This document shows, one piece after another, positions 16,617 through 24,877 of a stretch of DNA of 64,000 nt (position 1 is its first letter; each line of letters starts with the position of its first letter). Source of the stretch: CAVSRC01 sp963785065 (lineage in GTDB: Bacteria; Pseudomonadota; Alphaproteobacteria; Rhizobiales; Kaistiaceae); NCBI GenBank assembly GCA_963785065.1, contig CAWATX010000004.1:620001-684000 (forward strand), given 5' to 3'. Under the pieces are notes generated by a model. It was not told the DNA's origin and searched no databases. It saw only the letters and a program-made list of their open reading frames with translations. The translations under genes were made by a program, and so were the position numbers.

Positions 16617-17558
16617 TCAGCCGAGCTTGGCCACGGCCGCATCGATATCGGCCGGCGCGCCAACGGCAATCGTCTCGGCGCCATCGACAATGCGTCTGGC
16701 GAGGCCGGAGAGCACCTTGCCGGCGCCGACCTCGACGAAAAGACTGACCCCGGCGCCGCCGAGCCAGGTGACCGATTCGCGCCAGCGCACCATGCCGGTA
16801 ACCTGCTCGACCAGCCGGCGGCGGATCTCCTGTGGGTCGCTGATCGGCCCGGCGAGCACGTTGGCGACCAGCGGCACCACCGGCGCCCTGATCTCGACGC
16901 TGGCCAGCGCCTCCTGCATCGCCTCAGCCGCCGGCGCCATCAGGGCGCAATGGAAGGGGGCGCTCACCGGCAGCAGGATGGCGCGCTTGGCGCCCCTCTG
17001 CTGGGCGATGACGATGGCCCGTTCGACGGCTGCCTTGTTGCCGGAAATCACCACCTGTCCGCCGCCATTGTCGTTGGCGGCCGCGCAGACCTCAGCCTCG
17101 GCCGCTTGCGCCGCGATCTCCCTGGCCGCCTCCAGCTCCAGGCCGAGCAGCGCCGCCATGGCGCCGGTGCCGACCGGAACGGCCGCCTGCATGGCGCGCC
17201 CGCGGGTGCGCAGCAGCTTGGCGGCATCCGAAACGCTGAGAGCGCCGGCGGCAGCCAGCGCCGAATATTCGCCGAGCGAATGGCCGGCGACATAGGCTGC
17301 CTTGCCCTTGACGCTGATGCCGCGCGCCTCCAGCACCCGCACCGCCGCCAGGCTCACCGCCATCAGCGCCGGTTGGGCGTTCTCAGTCAGCGTCAGGGTC
17401 TCGATCGGCCCTTCCCAGATGATCCGGGAGAGCTTCTCGCCGAGCGCCTCGTCCACCGCCTCGAAGACGGCACGGGCCTCGAATTCGGCATCGGCGAGCG
17501 CCTTGCCCATGCCGACCACCTGACTGCCCTGCCCTGGAAACGTGAATGCGACCGTCAT
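16617..17558 (-). CDS. fabD: Malonyl-CoA:ACP transacylase
   Basis: FabD (313 residues) transfers malonyl groups from CoA to ACP. It shows the N-terminal FTFPGQGSQVVGMG, the nucleophile motif GHSLGEYSALAAAG, the downstream RGRAMQAA arginine and the catalytic histidine in SAPFHCALM. I start it at the ATG at 17556-17558 (MTVAFTFPG). The open frame extends 13 residues upstream with no homologous content. It is the first gene of the fab block. The deacetylase gene upstream ends 128 bases earlier and is functionally unrelated. Confidence 0.95.
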   Translation of the reverse strand: MTVAFTFPGQGSQVVGMGKALADAEFEARAVFEAVDEALGEKLSRIIWEGPIETLTLTENAQPALMAVSLAAVRVLEARGISVKGKAAYVAGHSLGEYSALAAAGALSVSDAAKLLRTRGRAMQAAVPVGTGAMAALLGLELEAAREIAAQAAEAEVCAAANDNGGGQVVISGNKAAVERAIVIAQQRGAKRAILLPVSAPFHCALMAPAAEAMQEALASVEIRAPVVPLVANVLAGPISDPQEIRRRLVEQVTGMVRWRESVTWLGGAGVSLFVEVGAGKVLSGLARRIVDGAETIAVGAPADIDAAVAKLG

Positions 17559-17686
17559 CTGCCCTTCAGGCGCCTCTCTCCGCCGGCGAGTCTCCACCGT
17601 TGGCCGCGGGTTTGAGCGCGCCCAGCCGAGGCTGTCAAGCCGGGCGGGGGCCGCTTCACCGCCGCCTGCCCGACCACGGTGTTGCG

Positions 17687-18676
17687 CTAAAGCTTCTTCG
17701 TGGCCGGTGCCGGTGCCTTGGCGCTACGCACCAGCTTCGCATCATAGCGCGCCGTATCGCCCGGACGGGTGATGTAGCAGGCGCTGGCGGCGACCGGCCG
17801 GCCGGCCTTGATCAGGTCGGCGACGGTGAGGAAGCGGTAGCCCTCGCCTTTCAGTTTGGGGATGATCGTGCGCAAGGCTTCCGCCGTATGGGTGCCGCGG
17901 CCATTGGCGTGCATGACCACGATCGAGCCCGGCTTCACCGTCGAGAACACGTTGCGGATGATGGCCTTGGCGCTGGTCCCGTCGGGGTCGCCGGAGACCG
18001 TGTCCCACTGGATGACGACCGAGCCGATGGCGTTGACCGCGGCGACGCCGGCGGGCGCGCAAGAGCCGTAGGGAAAGCGGAAGAGCCGCATGGGCGCGGC
18101 GTGTTCGGCTGCCGGACAGGCCGTCGCTGCCGCCGCGCGGGTGGCGGCTAGTGCTGCCTCGGTCAGCAGGATCTCGTCTCCGATGCGCCCGGCCGAAGCG
18201 GCATGCAGGTCGGGATGGTCGAAGCTGTGATTGGCGAGAAGGAATCGCCGGTCGGCGGCGAGCTGCTCGGCGCGTTGCCTGTGGGTGAGCAGCCAGCGTC
18301 CGGCGGCGAAGAATGTCGCAGCCACGTTCTCGGCGCGCAACGTATCGACGACGGTGCCGTCATAGCCGGCGATCGGGCGCACCGTCTGGCAGAGATCGAA
18401 GGTGAGCGCGATCGCCTTCTCGCCCGGCGGCAGGTCGACCCGGCGGACGATGCCGGCCAGTGCCCCGGTGACGGGCGCCAGTGCCGCCGCGGGGGCGGGC
18501 TTGACGATGGCATCGGTCGCCGTCGGGCGGCGGCGCAGCGCCTCTCCGGGGACGGCAGCAAGCTCGCCGGGCGTCCAGCAGGCGGCCAGCGCCGGACCGG
18601 CGGCAAGCGTCCCGGCACCCGCCAGCAGGCCGGCGAGAACGGCCCGCCGGTTAACATGTTCGCATTCGGTGCACAT
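17687..18676 (-). CDS. Secreted polysaccharide deacetylase family protein
   Basis: A 329-residue exported NodB-homology protein. The N-terminus from the ATG at 18674-18676 has VNRRAVLAGLLAGAGTLAA and then an Ala-rich cleavage region, which resembles a Tat or Sec signal. The deacetylase motifs occur in order: ALTFDLCQ (motif 1), NHSFDHPDL (metal histidines), RFPYGSCA (motif 3), WDTVSGDP (motif 4) and VVMHANGRG (motif 5). Motif 1 has Leu where the canonical TFDD carries the metal-binding Asp, so metal binding may differ. The substrate is unknown, plausibly a cell-wall or exopolysaccharide amino sugar. It is divergent from rpsF. Confidence 0.8.
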   Translation of the reverse strand: MCTECEHVNRRAVLAGLLAGAGTLAAGPALAACWTPGELAAVPGEALRRRPTATDAIVKPAPAAALAPVTGALAGIVRRVDLPPGEKAIALTFDLCQTVRPIAGYDGTVVDTLRAENVAATFFAAGRWLLTHRQRAEQLAADRRFLLANHSFDHPDLHAASAGRIGDEILLTEAALAATRAAAATACPAAEHAAPMRLFRFPYGSCAPAGVAAVNAIGSVVIQWDTVSGDPDGTSAKAIIRNVFSTVKPGSIVVMHANGRGTHTAEALRTIIPKLKGEGYRFLTVADLIKAGRPVAASACYITRPGDTARYDAKLVRSAKAPAPATKKL

Positions 18677-18727
18677 GAAGCGGTGGCTCCACGGAGGTCG
18701 CCGTGGCGATTCCTTAGTCCAATTCGC

Positions 18728-18755
18728 TTGCAAATACCTAGCTTTTCCGTATAAC
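18728..18755 (+). promoter_or_regulatory. Candidate promoter of the rpsF operon
   Basis: TTGCAA (18728-18733) and TATAAC (18750-18755) are 16 bases apart, a good sigma70-type match in a locally AT-richer stretch between the divergent deacetylase and rpsF. It predicts a leader of about 160 bases before rpsF. Such leaders can bind the S6:S18 complex for autoregulation in several bacteria. A GCGCCGGATAACACG stretch just before the rpsF ribosome-binding site could be part of such an element, but I cannot fold it reliably. Confidence 0.45.
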
Positions 18756-18923
18756 CGCGCCGTCCAGACGGACCCCGGCCGGGGGCTGAACGGAAGGCGG
18801 CGGTGCCGTAGGATCTTCAAGCGATCCGTCTTCCCGTGCTCCTGCTCTCGAAGTGTCATCGAGCCTTTCCCACAAGAAGGCTTCGACGAGGCTTAGCGCC
18901 GGATAACACGAGGAAAGGCAACC

Positions 18924-19391
18924 ATGCCCTTATACGAGCATGTCTTTTTGGCTCGCCAAGACGTTTCCGGCCCGCAGGTTGACGCCCTTGTCGAGCAGTT
19001 CAAGGGCGTCATCGAGCAGGGTGGCGGCAGCGTCACCAAGGTCGAGCCCTGGGGGCTGAAGTCCCTCACCTACCGCATCCGCAAGAACCGCAAGGCGCAT
19101 TTCGTCCTGATGAACATCGACTCGCCGCCCGCGGCGATCGCCGAGGTGGAGCGTCAGGAGCGGCTCAACGAAGACGTCATCCGCGCCATGACCATCAAGG
19201 TCGAGACGCTCGAGGAAGGCCCCTCGGCGATGATGCAGAAGCGTGACCGCGACGATCGCGGCGACCGCGGTGGCCGCTTCGGCGATCGCGGGCCGCGCCG
19301 CGATTTCGGCGATCGCGACCGTGGCGACCGGCCGCCCCGGCCGCGCCGTGACGAGAGCGAAAGCTCCGACAGCGACGGAGGACAAGCCTGA
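18924..19391 (+). CDS. rpsF: 30S ribosomal protein S6
   Basis: S6 (155 residues) binds 16S rRNA with S18 in the platform of the small subunit. The first about 95 residues are the canonical fold (YEHVFLARQDVSGPQVDAL, VEPWGLKSLTYRIRKNRKAHF). After about residue 105 there is a low-complexity tail built from repeated Asp-Arg-Gly and Arg-Gly units (RDDRGDRGGRFGDRG) ending in an acidic Ser-rich stretch. Shorter charged tails on S6 are common in Rhizobiales. A good ACGAGGAAAGG ribosome-binding site precedes the ATG. The stop overlaps the rpsR start (TGATG). Confidence 0.96.
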   Translation: MPLYEHVFLARQDVSGPQVDALVEQFKGVIEQGGGSVTKVEPWGLKSLTYRIRKNRKAHFVLMNIDSPPAAIAEVERQERLNEDVIRAMTIKVETLEEGPSAMMQKRDRDDRGDRGGRFGDRGPRRDFGDRDRGDRPPRPRRDESESSDSDGGQA

Positions 19392-19639
19392 TGGTCGACA
19401 TCAATCAATTGCCGACGCGCCGGCCGTTCTTCCGCCGCCGCAAGACCTGCCCGTTCTCCGGCGCCAATGCGCCCAAGATCGACTACAAGGACGTGCGCCT
19501 GTTGCAGCGCTACATCTCGGAGCGCGGCAAGATCGTGCCGTCGCGCATCACCGCGGTGTCGGCGCCCAAGCAGCGCGAGCTGGCGCGCGCCATCAAGCGG
19601 GCCCGTTTCCTCGGCCTGCTGCCGTATGTGATCAAGTAG
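19391..19639 (+). CDS. rpsR: 30S ribosomal protein S18
   Basis: S18, 82 residues and basic, partners S6 on the 30S platform. The FFRRRKTCPFSG N-terminus, DYKDVRLLQRYISERGKIVPSRIT core and RELARAIKRARFLGLLPYV end are the family pattern. Its start shares one base with the rpsF stop. A 12-bp perfect hairpin follows 14 bases after the stop (separate entry). Confidence 0.97.
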   Translation: MVDINQLPTRRPFFRRRKTCPFSGANAPKIDYKDVRLLQRYISERGKIVPSRITAVSAPKQRELARAIKRARFLGLLPYVIK

Positions 19640-19653
19640 ACAGTCGAAATTAG

Positions 19654-19680
19654 GCAATCGGCAGTCGAACTGCCGATTGC
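19654..19680 (+). other. Perfect 12-bp inverted repeat after rpsR
   Basis: GCAATCGGCAGT (19654-19665), a CGA loop and ACTGCCGATTGC (19669-19680) form an uninterrupted 12-bp stem with a three-base loop. No T-run follows, so it is not a standard intrinsic terminator. It lies between rpsR and the DUF2232 gene, so it could act as an RNA stability or processing element that sets the ratio of ribosomal to downstream messages. Confidence 0.6.
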
Positions 19681-19755
19681 TCATCTCGAAGTTGGGGTAT
19701 GGCCCGAGCACGGGCTCGGTGACCTGCCCCTAACCGCTCGAAAGGCGGGACAGCG

Positions 19756-20706
19756 ATGATGCAGACGATCCTCATCGGAATAGCGGCCGGCATTGCCGCG
19801 GCGCTCATGTTCGTGGCGCCGATCGGCGGCACTGTGCTCGCCTTCCCGCTGTTCGTCCTCGCCGGCCTGCCGATCGGGCTGGCCGGCCTGGGCTGGGGGG
19901 TCGCCGCCGGCGCCACCGCCGTCGTCGCCGGAACGCTGGCGATCTTCATCGCCCTGTCAACCACCGGCGCGGCGTCCTTCCTGCTGCTCTTCGCCCTGCC
20001 GGTCTTCTGGGCCGCCCGGCTTGCGTTGCTGTCGCGCCCTGTCGATGGCGCCGGGCCGGAGGCCCCGCGTGAATGGTACCCGCTCGGCCGCATGCTGATG
20101 CATCTCGCCGGCGCCGCCGCCATCGGCGTCGTTGCCGTCGGCATCCTCATCGGCTTCAACCGCGAAACGATGACGACCGAGGTAACCCAGGCGCTGGTCC
20201 AGCTGTTCTCCAGCGTGGACACCGCGGGGGCGCCGCCGACGGCCACCGAACTGACGCCGTTCGTGCATTTCTACCTCGCCATCATGCCATTCAGCGTCAC
20301 CGCCATCATGGTCTTCATACTCACCTTCGACCTGTGGCTGGCGGCGGTGGTGGCGCGCGCCTCCGGACGGCTGCGCCGGCCGCGCCAGAAGCTGTGGGGC
20401 GTCGACCTGCCCAATCGCGCACTGGTGGCACTCGCCGCCGTCACGTTGCTCGCCTTCCTGCCGGGGGCCGCGGGCGAGATCGCCCGGGTCTTCACTGGTG
20501 CGCTCGCCGCGGCGGCGGCGCTCACCGGACTGGCGGTGATGCACGCCCTCACCGCGGGCCTCGGCGGCCGCACGGTGCTGCTTGTCATCATCTATGCGTT
20601 CATCGCCTTCTCCGGCCTGCCGCTCATCCTCTTCGCCTTGCTGGCGGTGGCCGAGGCCGTGTTCCATCTGCGCGCCCGGCGCTTCAAGGGCGTGCCCCCC
20701 GACTGA
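19756..20706 (+). CDS. DUF2232 family membrane protein
   Basis: A 316-residue multi-spanning inner-membrane protein. It is almost entirely hydrophobic segments: IAAGIAAALMFVAPIGGTV, LPIGLAGLGWGVAAGATAV, a central loop around VDTAGAPPTATELTPFVHF, and several helices to the end. Genes of this kind sit between rpsR and rplI in many alphaproteobacteria and are usually labelled DUF2232. A role is not established, and weak relatedness to ECF-type substrate-binding membrane proteins has been suggested. Tandem ATG codons at 19756 and 19759 make the exact start uncertain by one residue. Confidence 0.75.
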   Translation: MMQTILIGIAAGIAAALMFVAPIGGTVLAFPLFVLAGLPIGLAGLGWGVAAGATAVVAGTLAIFIALSTTGAASFLLLFALPVFWAARLALLSRPVDGAGPEAPREWYPLGRMLMHLAGAAAIGVVAVGILIGFNRETMTTEVTQALVQLFSSVDTAGAPPTATELTPFVHFYLAIMPFSVTAIMVFILTFDLWLAAVVARASGRLRRPRQKLWGVDLPNRALVALAAVTLLAFLPGAAGEIARVFTGALAAAAALTGLAVMHALTAGLGGRTVLLVIIYAFIAFSGLPLILFALLAVAEAVFHLRARRFKGVPPD

Positions 20707-20735
20707 GACCAATCCTGTCAACGGAGTGAACTGCC

Positions 20736-21332
20736 ATGGAAGTCATCCTGCTTGAACGCATTGCCAAACTCGGCCAGATGGGCGACGTCGTGCGCGTGCG
20801 CGACGGCTATGCCCGCAATTTCCTGCTGCCGCAGGGCAAGGCGCTGCGCGCCAACGAGGATAACAGCAAGCGATTCGAGTCCGAGAAGGTCCACCTCGAG
20901 GCACGCAACCTCGAGCGCCGCCAGGAGGCGGAAGGGGTCGCCGCCAAGCTCGAAGGCCAGTCCTTCGTGCTGGTCCGCCAGGCGGGCGAGACCGGCCAGC
21001 TATACGGCTCGGTCACCGCACGCGACCTCGCCGATGCGATGGACGCCGGCGGCTTCTCGGTAAGCCGCAGCCAGATCGCCCTCAACCACCCCATCAAGAC
21101 GATCGGCATGCACTCGGTCCTGATCGCTCTCCACCCCGAAGTCGAAGCCCATGTCGTCGCCAATGTGGCGCGCAGCGAGGACGAGGCCGAGCGCCAGGCA
21201 CGCGGCGAGGACGTCAGGGTTGCCGGCGCCGGCGAGGCGGAAGAGGAAGCAGCGGCAGCGGCTGAGGGCGAGGAAACCGCTGTGGATGAGGGCGAGGAAG
21301 CCCCGGAAACCGAGGAACCCGCAGAATCCTGA
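20736..21332 (+). CDS. rplI: 50S ribosomal protein L9
   Basis: L9 (198 residues) binds 23S rRNA near the L1 stalk. The N-terminal signature EVILLERIAKLGQMGDVVRVRDGYARNFLLP is intact (it spans residues 2-32), followed by the long connecting helix and the C-terminal domain through about residue 150. A further roughly 45-residue Glu/Ala-rich acidic tail (GEAEEEAAAAAEGEE) is longer than the enterobacterial protein but usual in this order. ACGGAG lies 8 bases before the ATG. Confidence 0.96.
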   Translation: MEVILLERIAKLGQMGDVVRVRDGYARNFLLPQGKALRANEDNSKRFESEKVHLEARNLERRQEAEGVAAKLEGQSFVLVRQAGETGQLYGSVTARDLADAMDAGGFSVSRSQIALNHPIKTIGMHSVLIALHPEVEAHVVANVARSEDEAERQARGEDVRVAGAGEAEEEAAAAAEGEETAVDEGEEAPETEEPAES

Positions 21333-21377
21333 CGCGGTGACAATGGGTTGAGACCAAACCCAAATAAGGCTTATCAT

Positions 21378-21403
21378 CCGCCGGCGTCGCGGGTCGCCGG
21401 CGG
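21378..21403. other. GC-rich hairpin between rplI and cfa
   Basis: CCGCCGGCG (21378-21386) and CGCCGGCGG (21395-21403) form a nine-pair stem with an eight-base loop. It lies 45 bases after the rplI stop and 50 before the cfa ATG. It lacks a T-run. It may reduce read-through from the ribosomal operon or stabilise the rplI 3' end. Confidence 0.4.
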
Positions 21404-21452
21404 AGGCGGCTCTCGCATGGGGAAGGATTGCGACGGCCTGGGCTGACAGCCG

Positions 21453-22709
21453 ATGAATTCCACACTGAAGTCATATCTGACGAAAGCCATCCGTGCGGGG
21501 TCGCTGGAGATCGTCGACGCCGATGGCAAGACGCATGCCTTCGGCGATGGCGGGCCGGAGACCGTGCGCGTGCGCTTCACCAGCGCCGAGGCCGAGGCGG
21601 CGGTCATCCGCGATCCCGACCTCAAACTCGGCGAGGAGTTCGCCAACGGCCGTATGATCGTCGAGCAGGGGTCGATCTTCGACTTCCTGATGATCATCTT
21701 CCGCAACGCGCGCAACGCGCTGCCGCCGTTTCAGATGATCGCCATCAGCAGCTGGCGGCTGGCCACCCGCCGCTTCCGCCAGATCAACTCGCTGCGCCGG
21801 GCGAAGCAGAACATCCATTCGCACTACGATCTCGACGGCCGGCTCTATTCGCTCTTCCTCGACGCCGACCTGCAATATTCGTGCGCCTATTGGGAAGACG
21901 GCGTCACCAGCCTCGACGAGGCGCAGCACGCCAAGAAGCGTCACCTCGCCGCCAAGCTCGCCCTCAAGCCGGGCCAGCGGGTTCTCGATATCGGCTCGGG
22001 CTGGGGCGGCCTCGGCCTCTATCTCGCCCAGCACTGCGATGTCGAGGTGGTCGGCGTGACGCTCTCGGACGAGCAGTACGCGGTCTCCAACCGGCGCGCC
22101 GAGGAGCTCGGCCTCGCCGACAAGGCCAAGTTCCTGCTGCAGGACTACCGCAAGGTCGAGGGGCCGTTCGACCGCATCGTCTCGGTCGGCATGTTCGAGC
22201 ATGTCGGCGTCGGCTACTTCCGCGACTTCTTCAGGGCCTGCCGCAACCTGCTCGCCGAAGACGGCTCCATGGTGCTGCATTCCATCGGTCGCACCGACGG
22301 GCCCGGCGACACCAGCATGTGGATCCAGCGCTACATCTTCCCCGGCGGCTATATCCCGGCCGTCTCCGAGGTGGTCCCGGCGGTGGAAAAGGACAATCTC
22401 CACATCACTGACATGGAGATCCTGCGCCTGCACTATGCCAAGACGCTGCGCGCCTGGCGCGAGCGTTTCCTCGCCCGCCGAGAAGAGGTGGCGGCGCTTT
22501 ATGACGAGCGCTTCTGCCGCATTTGGGAGTTCTACCTGGCCGCCTCGGAAGCCTCTTTCGAGGTCGGGCTGATGATGAATTTCCAGATCCAGCTCACCAG
22601 GAACCAGCTGGCCCTGCCACTGACGCGCAACTACATGTTCCGCACCGAGGAGGCGCTGCGCAACACGGACGGCGCCTCCAGGACGCCGCTGAAGCTAGCG
22701 GGGGAATAG
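21453..22709 (+). CDS. cfa: Cyclopropane-fatty-acyl-phospholipid synthase
   Basis: A 418-residue SAM-dependent enzyme that adds a methylene bridge to unsaturated acyl chains in membrane phospholipids. It has an N-terminal lipid-binding-like domain (about 1-110) and then a class I methyltransferase fold: SHYDLDGRLYSLFLD, the SAM loop VLDIGSGWGGLGLYLA, VTLSDEQYAVSNRRA, DRIVSVGMFEHVG and the family stretch IHSIGR-like LHSIGRTDGPGD, WIQRYIFPGGYIP. Length fits the family. It stands alone after the ribosomal genes and is convergent with the yeiH-type gene, 16 bases away. Confidence 0.9.
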   Translation: MNSTLKSYLTKAIRAGSLEIVDADGKTHAFGDGGPETVRVRFTSAEAEAAVIRDPDLKLGEEFANGRMIVEQGSIFDFLMIIFRNARNALPPFQMIAISSWRLATRRFRQINSLRRAKQNIHSHYDLDGRLYSLFLDADLQYSCAYWEDGVTSLDEAQHAKKRHLAAKLALKPGQRVLDIGSGWGGLGLYLAQHCDVEVVGVTLSDEQYAVSNRRAEELGLADKAKFLLQDYRKVEGPFDRIVSVGMFEHVGVGYFRDFFRACRNLLAEDGSMVLHSIGRTDGPGDTSMWIQRYIFPGGYIPAVSEVVPAVEKDNLHITDMEILRLHYAKTLRAWRERFLARREEVAALYDERFCRIWEFYLAASEASFEVGLMMNFQIQLTRNQLALPLTRNYMFRTEEALRNTDGASRTPLKLAGE

Positions 22710-22725
22710 GCCCCCTCGCCTTCCC

Positions 22726-23745
22726 TCAGGCCAGGTGCAGGGCGCGGATCAGCAGAATGCTGATCGTGCCGAGGACCAAGAGTGACAGCACCACCGCGGT
22801 GGTCACCCGCCCGCCAGCATTGGCGACTGTGCGCACGTCGACGCCGAGACCAAGGGCGGCCATGGAGACGATGGTGAGCCAGGTGGCGACGGTGGCGGTC
22901 GGTCCGAGTACGACCGCAGGAATCGCGCCCACCGAGCGCAGCAGCATCAGCGCCAGGAAGCCGACGACGAAGAGCGGTACCATCTGGCCGAGGCTCGGCC
23001 GACGCCCGTTATCGTCCTTGCGGGCGAGCGAGAGCGCGATGACCACCGGCCCCAGCATGAGCACGCGCACCAGCTTGACCAGCGTGCCGACATGGACGCT
23101 CAGCGTCGCAACCGGCGCCGTGGCCGCGATCACCTGCGGCACCGCATAGACGGTGAGCCCCGCCAGCACGCCATACTGGGTCGCGGAGAAGTGCAGCAGC
23201 GGCATCAGCAGCGGCAGCAGCAGCACGACGACGACGCCGAGGACCGCCGTGAAGGCGATGGAGGCGGCGACATCGCCGGCGGTGGCGCCGATCACCGGAG
23301 CGGCGGCGACGATCGCCGAATTGCCGCAGATCGAGTTGCCGCAGGCGACCAGCGTGGCGAGCTTGTGCTCCAGCCCCAGCGCCCGGCCGATGCCGTAGCT
23401 GGCGGCGATGGCGATGACGACCACGCCGACGATGCCGAAGAGCAGCATCGGCCCGGCGGCCATCACCGCGCGGGCACTGACCGAGGCACCGAGCAGCACC
23501 ACGGCGATCTCCAGCAGCGTCTTGGCGGAGAAGCGGATGCCGAGGCTGAAGCGGTCGTCGGGCCTTAGCGTCGAACGGACGAGCGTGCCGACCAGGATGG
23601 CGAGGACCAGGCTCTCCAGCCAGGCGCGGCCGAACAGACGCTCCTCGGCGGCCTGCAGGCCGACGGCGACGATGGTGACGGCGATGCTGAGCGCCGTTCC
23701 GGGCAACAGGGGGAGGATACGCGCGGCGAATCGCGTGGCGGGCAT
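22726..23745 (-). CDS. YeiH family putative sulfate exporter
   Basis: A 339-residue inner-membrane protein of the YeiH/UPF0324 family with about ten hydrophobic segments. Family landmarks are LVLAILVGTLVRS, FSAKTLLEIAVVLLGASVS and the conserved CGNSICGNSAIVAAAPVIGA (about 135-155). The product is usually called a sulfate exporter, but transport has been shown for few members. A strong GGAAGGAGC ribosome-binding site precedes the ATG at 23743-23745. It is divergent from a LysR gene across 100 bases, the same pairing as yeiH and its regulator YeiE in E. coli. Confidence 0.82.
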   Translation of the reverse strand: MPATRFAARILPLLPGTALSIAVTIVAVGLQAAEERLFGRAWLESLVLAILVGTLVRSTLRPDDRFSLGIRFSAKTLLEIAVVLLGASVSARAVMAAGPMLLFGIVGVVVIAIAASYGIGRALGLEHKLATLVACGNSICGNSAIVAAAPVIGATAGDVAASIAFTAVLGVVVVLLLPLLMPLLHFSATQYGVLAGLTVYAVPQVIAATAPVATLSVHVGTLVKLVRVLMLGPVVIALSLARKDDNGRRPSLGQMVPLFVVGFLALMLLRSVGAIPAVVLGPTATVATWLTIVSMAALGLGVDVRTVANAGGRVTTAVVLSLLVLGTISILLIRALHLA

Positions 23746-23818
23746 GCGATGCTCCTTCCGAGAGAAGACGGAGCATGCCTTGCTCTAATTCATTCAATCC
23801 ATCGAAATTCATGCTATG

Positions 23819-23843
23819 TTTCGTTCGGTCTAATCGAACGAAA
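23819..23843. promoter_or_regulatory. Perfect palindromic operator at the lysR start
   Basis: TTTCGTTCG (23819-23827) and CGAACGAAA (23835-23843) are exact inverted copies separated by seven bases. The right arm ends two bases before the LysR-family ATG, so it occupies the place of its ribosome-binding site, which is otherwise not visible. This is the layout of an autoregulatory site in a divergent LysR pair. Confidence 0.65.
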
Positions 23844-23845
23844 CC

Positions 23846-24742
23846 ATGACCCTCGATCAGCTTCGCATCTTCATTGCCGTCGCCGAGCGCGAGCACCTGA
23901 CCCGCGCGGCGGAGGCGCTCCACCTGACCCCGTCGGCGGTCAGCTCGGCCATCCGCGTGCTCGAGGACCGCTACGGCGCCGCCCTCTTCCACCGGGTCGG
24001 CCGGCGCATCGAGATCACTGAGGCGGGCCGCATCTTTCTCGACGAGGCGCGGGCGACGCTGGCCCGCGCCGAAGCGGCCGAACTGGTCCTGTCGGAGCTT
24101 GGCGGTCTCAGCCGTGGCTCGCTCGCCGTGCAGGCGAGCCAGACCATCGCCAGCTACTGGCTGCCGGCGCATGTGGTGCGCTTCCACACGGCCCATCCCG
24201 GCATCGACCTGAAGCTGTCGATCGGCAATACCGAGACGGTGACCCGGGCGGTGATCGACGGCAGCGCCGAACTCGGGCTGGTGGAAGGCGCCATCGACGC
24301 GCCGGCGCTCTCGGCGCTGACCGTTGCCCGCGACCGGGTGATCGTCGTGGTGGCACCGGAACACCCTTGGGCCGGGCGCCGGGACCTGCCGGCGGACGAG
24401 ATTCTCGCCCGGCCGTGGGTGCTGCGCGAGCCGGGCTCAGGCACACGCTCGGCCTTCGAGACGGCGCTCCAACACCTCGGCATCGAGCCGGGGCGGCTTA
24501 CGGTCGCCCTCGAACTGCCCTCCAACGAAGCGGTGCGTTCGGTGGTCGAACTTGGCGGCGGCGCCACGGTGGTGTCGGAGCTGGTGGTCGCCGCCTACCT
24601 CGCCGCCGGGCGGCTGGTGCATGTCCCCTTCGCCATCCCTGAGCGCGCCTTCCTGCTGCTCCGCCACAAGGAACGCTACCGCACCAAGGCAAGCCGGGCC
24701 TTCGAGGCCATGCTCGGCGGTCGCCCCCAAAACCGGCGGTAA
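23846..24742 (+). CDS. LysR family regulator of the adjacent exporter
   Basis: A 298-residue LysR-type transcription factor. The N-terminal winged helix-turn-helix is clear (LDQLRIFIAVAEREHLTRAA, EALHLTPSAVSSAIRVLED), with a linker helix and a periplasmic-binding-protein-like effector domain (LAVQASQTIASYWLPAHVV onward). The overall pattern resembles the YeiE/CysB-like branch. It is divergent from the YeiH-type gene. A perfect palindrome overlaps its translation start, so it probably represses itself and controls the exporter. The inducer cannot be read from sequence; sulfur anions are the obvious guess. Confidence 0.88.
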   Translation: MTLDQLRIFIAVAEREHLTRAAEALHLTPSAVSSAIRVLEDRYGAALFHRVGRRIEITEAGRIFLDEARATLARAEAAELVLSELGGLSRGSLAVQASQTIASYWLPAHVVRFHTAHPGIDLKLSIGNTETVTRAVIDGSAELGLVEGAIDAPALSALTVARDRVIVVVAPEHPWAGRRDLPADEILARPWVLREPGSGTRSAFETALQHLGIEPGRLTVALELPSNEAVRSVVELGGGATVVSELVVAAYLAAGRLVHVPFAIPERAFLLLRHKERYRTKASRAFEAMLGGRPQNRR

Positions 24743-24877
24743 CCGCCGGCCGCCTCGACATCACGGGCGGGCACTGTCAGAATATAGGCCTGCACGCGGG
24801 CCGGCAGTCGTTGGTCTGCCTGTGACAGGTTGGGCCGTGGGTCTGTCCCAGCATTCCCGAAGCTGAGGACTTTGCGC

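Noticed and set aside
19240..19370. Repeated GACCG/GATCG units as a DNA repeat or CRISPR-like array
   Set aside because: They are in-frame codons for the Asp-Arg-Gly tail of S6, without regular spacers.
22701..22716. GGGGG...CCCCC as a terminator between cfa and the yeiH-type gene
   Set aside because: Only five pairs, it includes the cfa stop and has no T-run.
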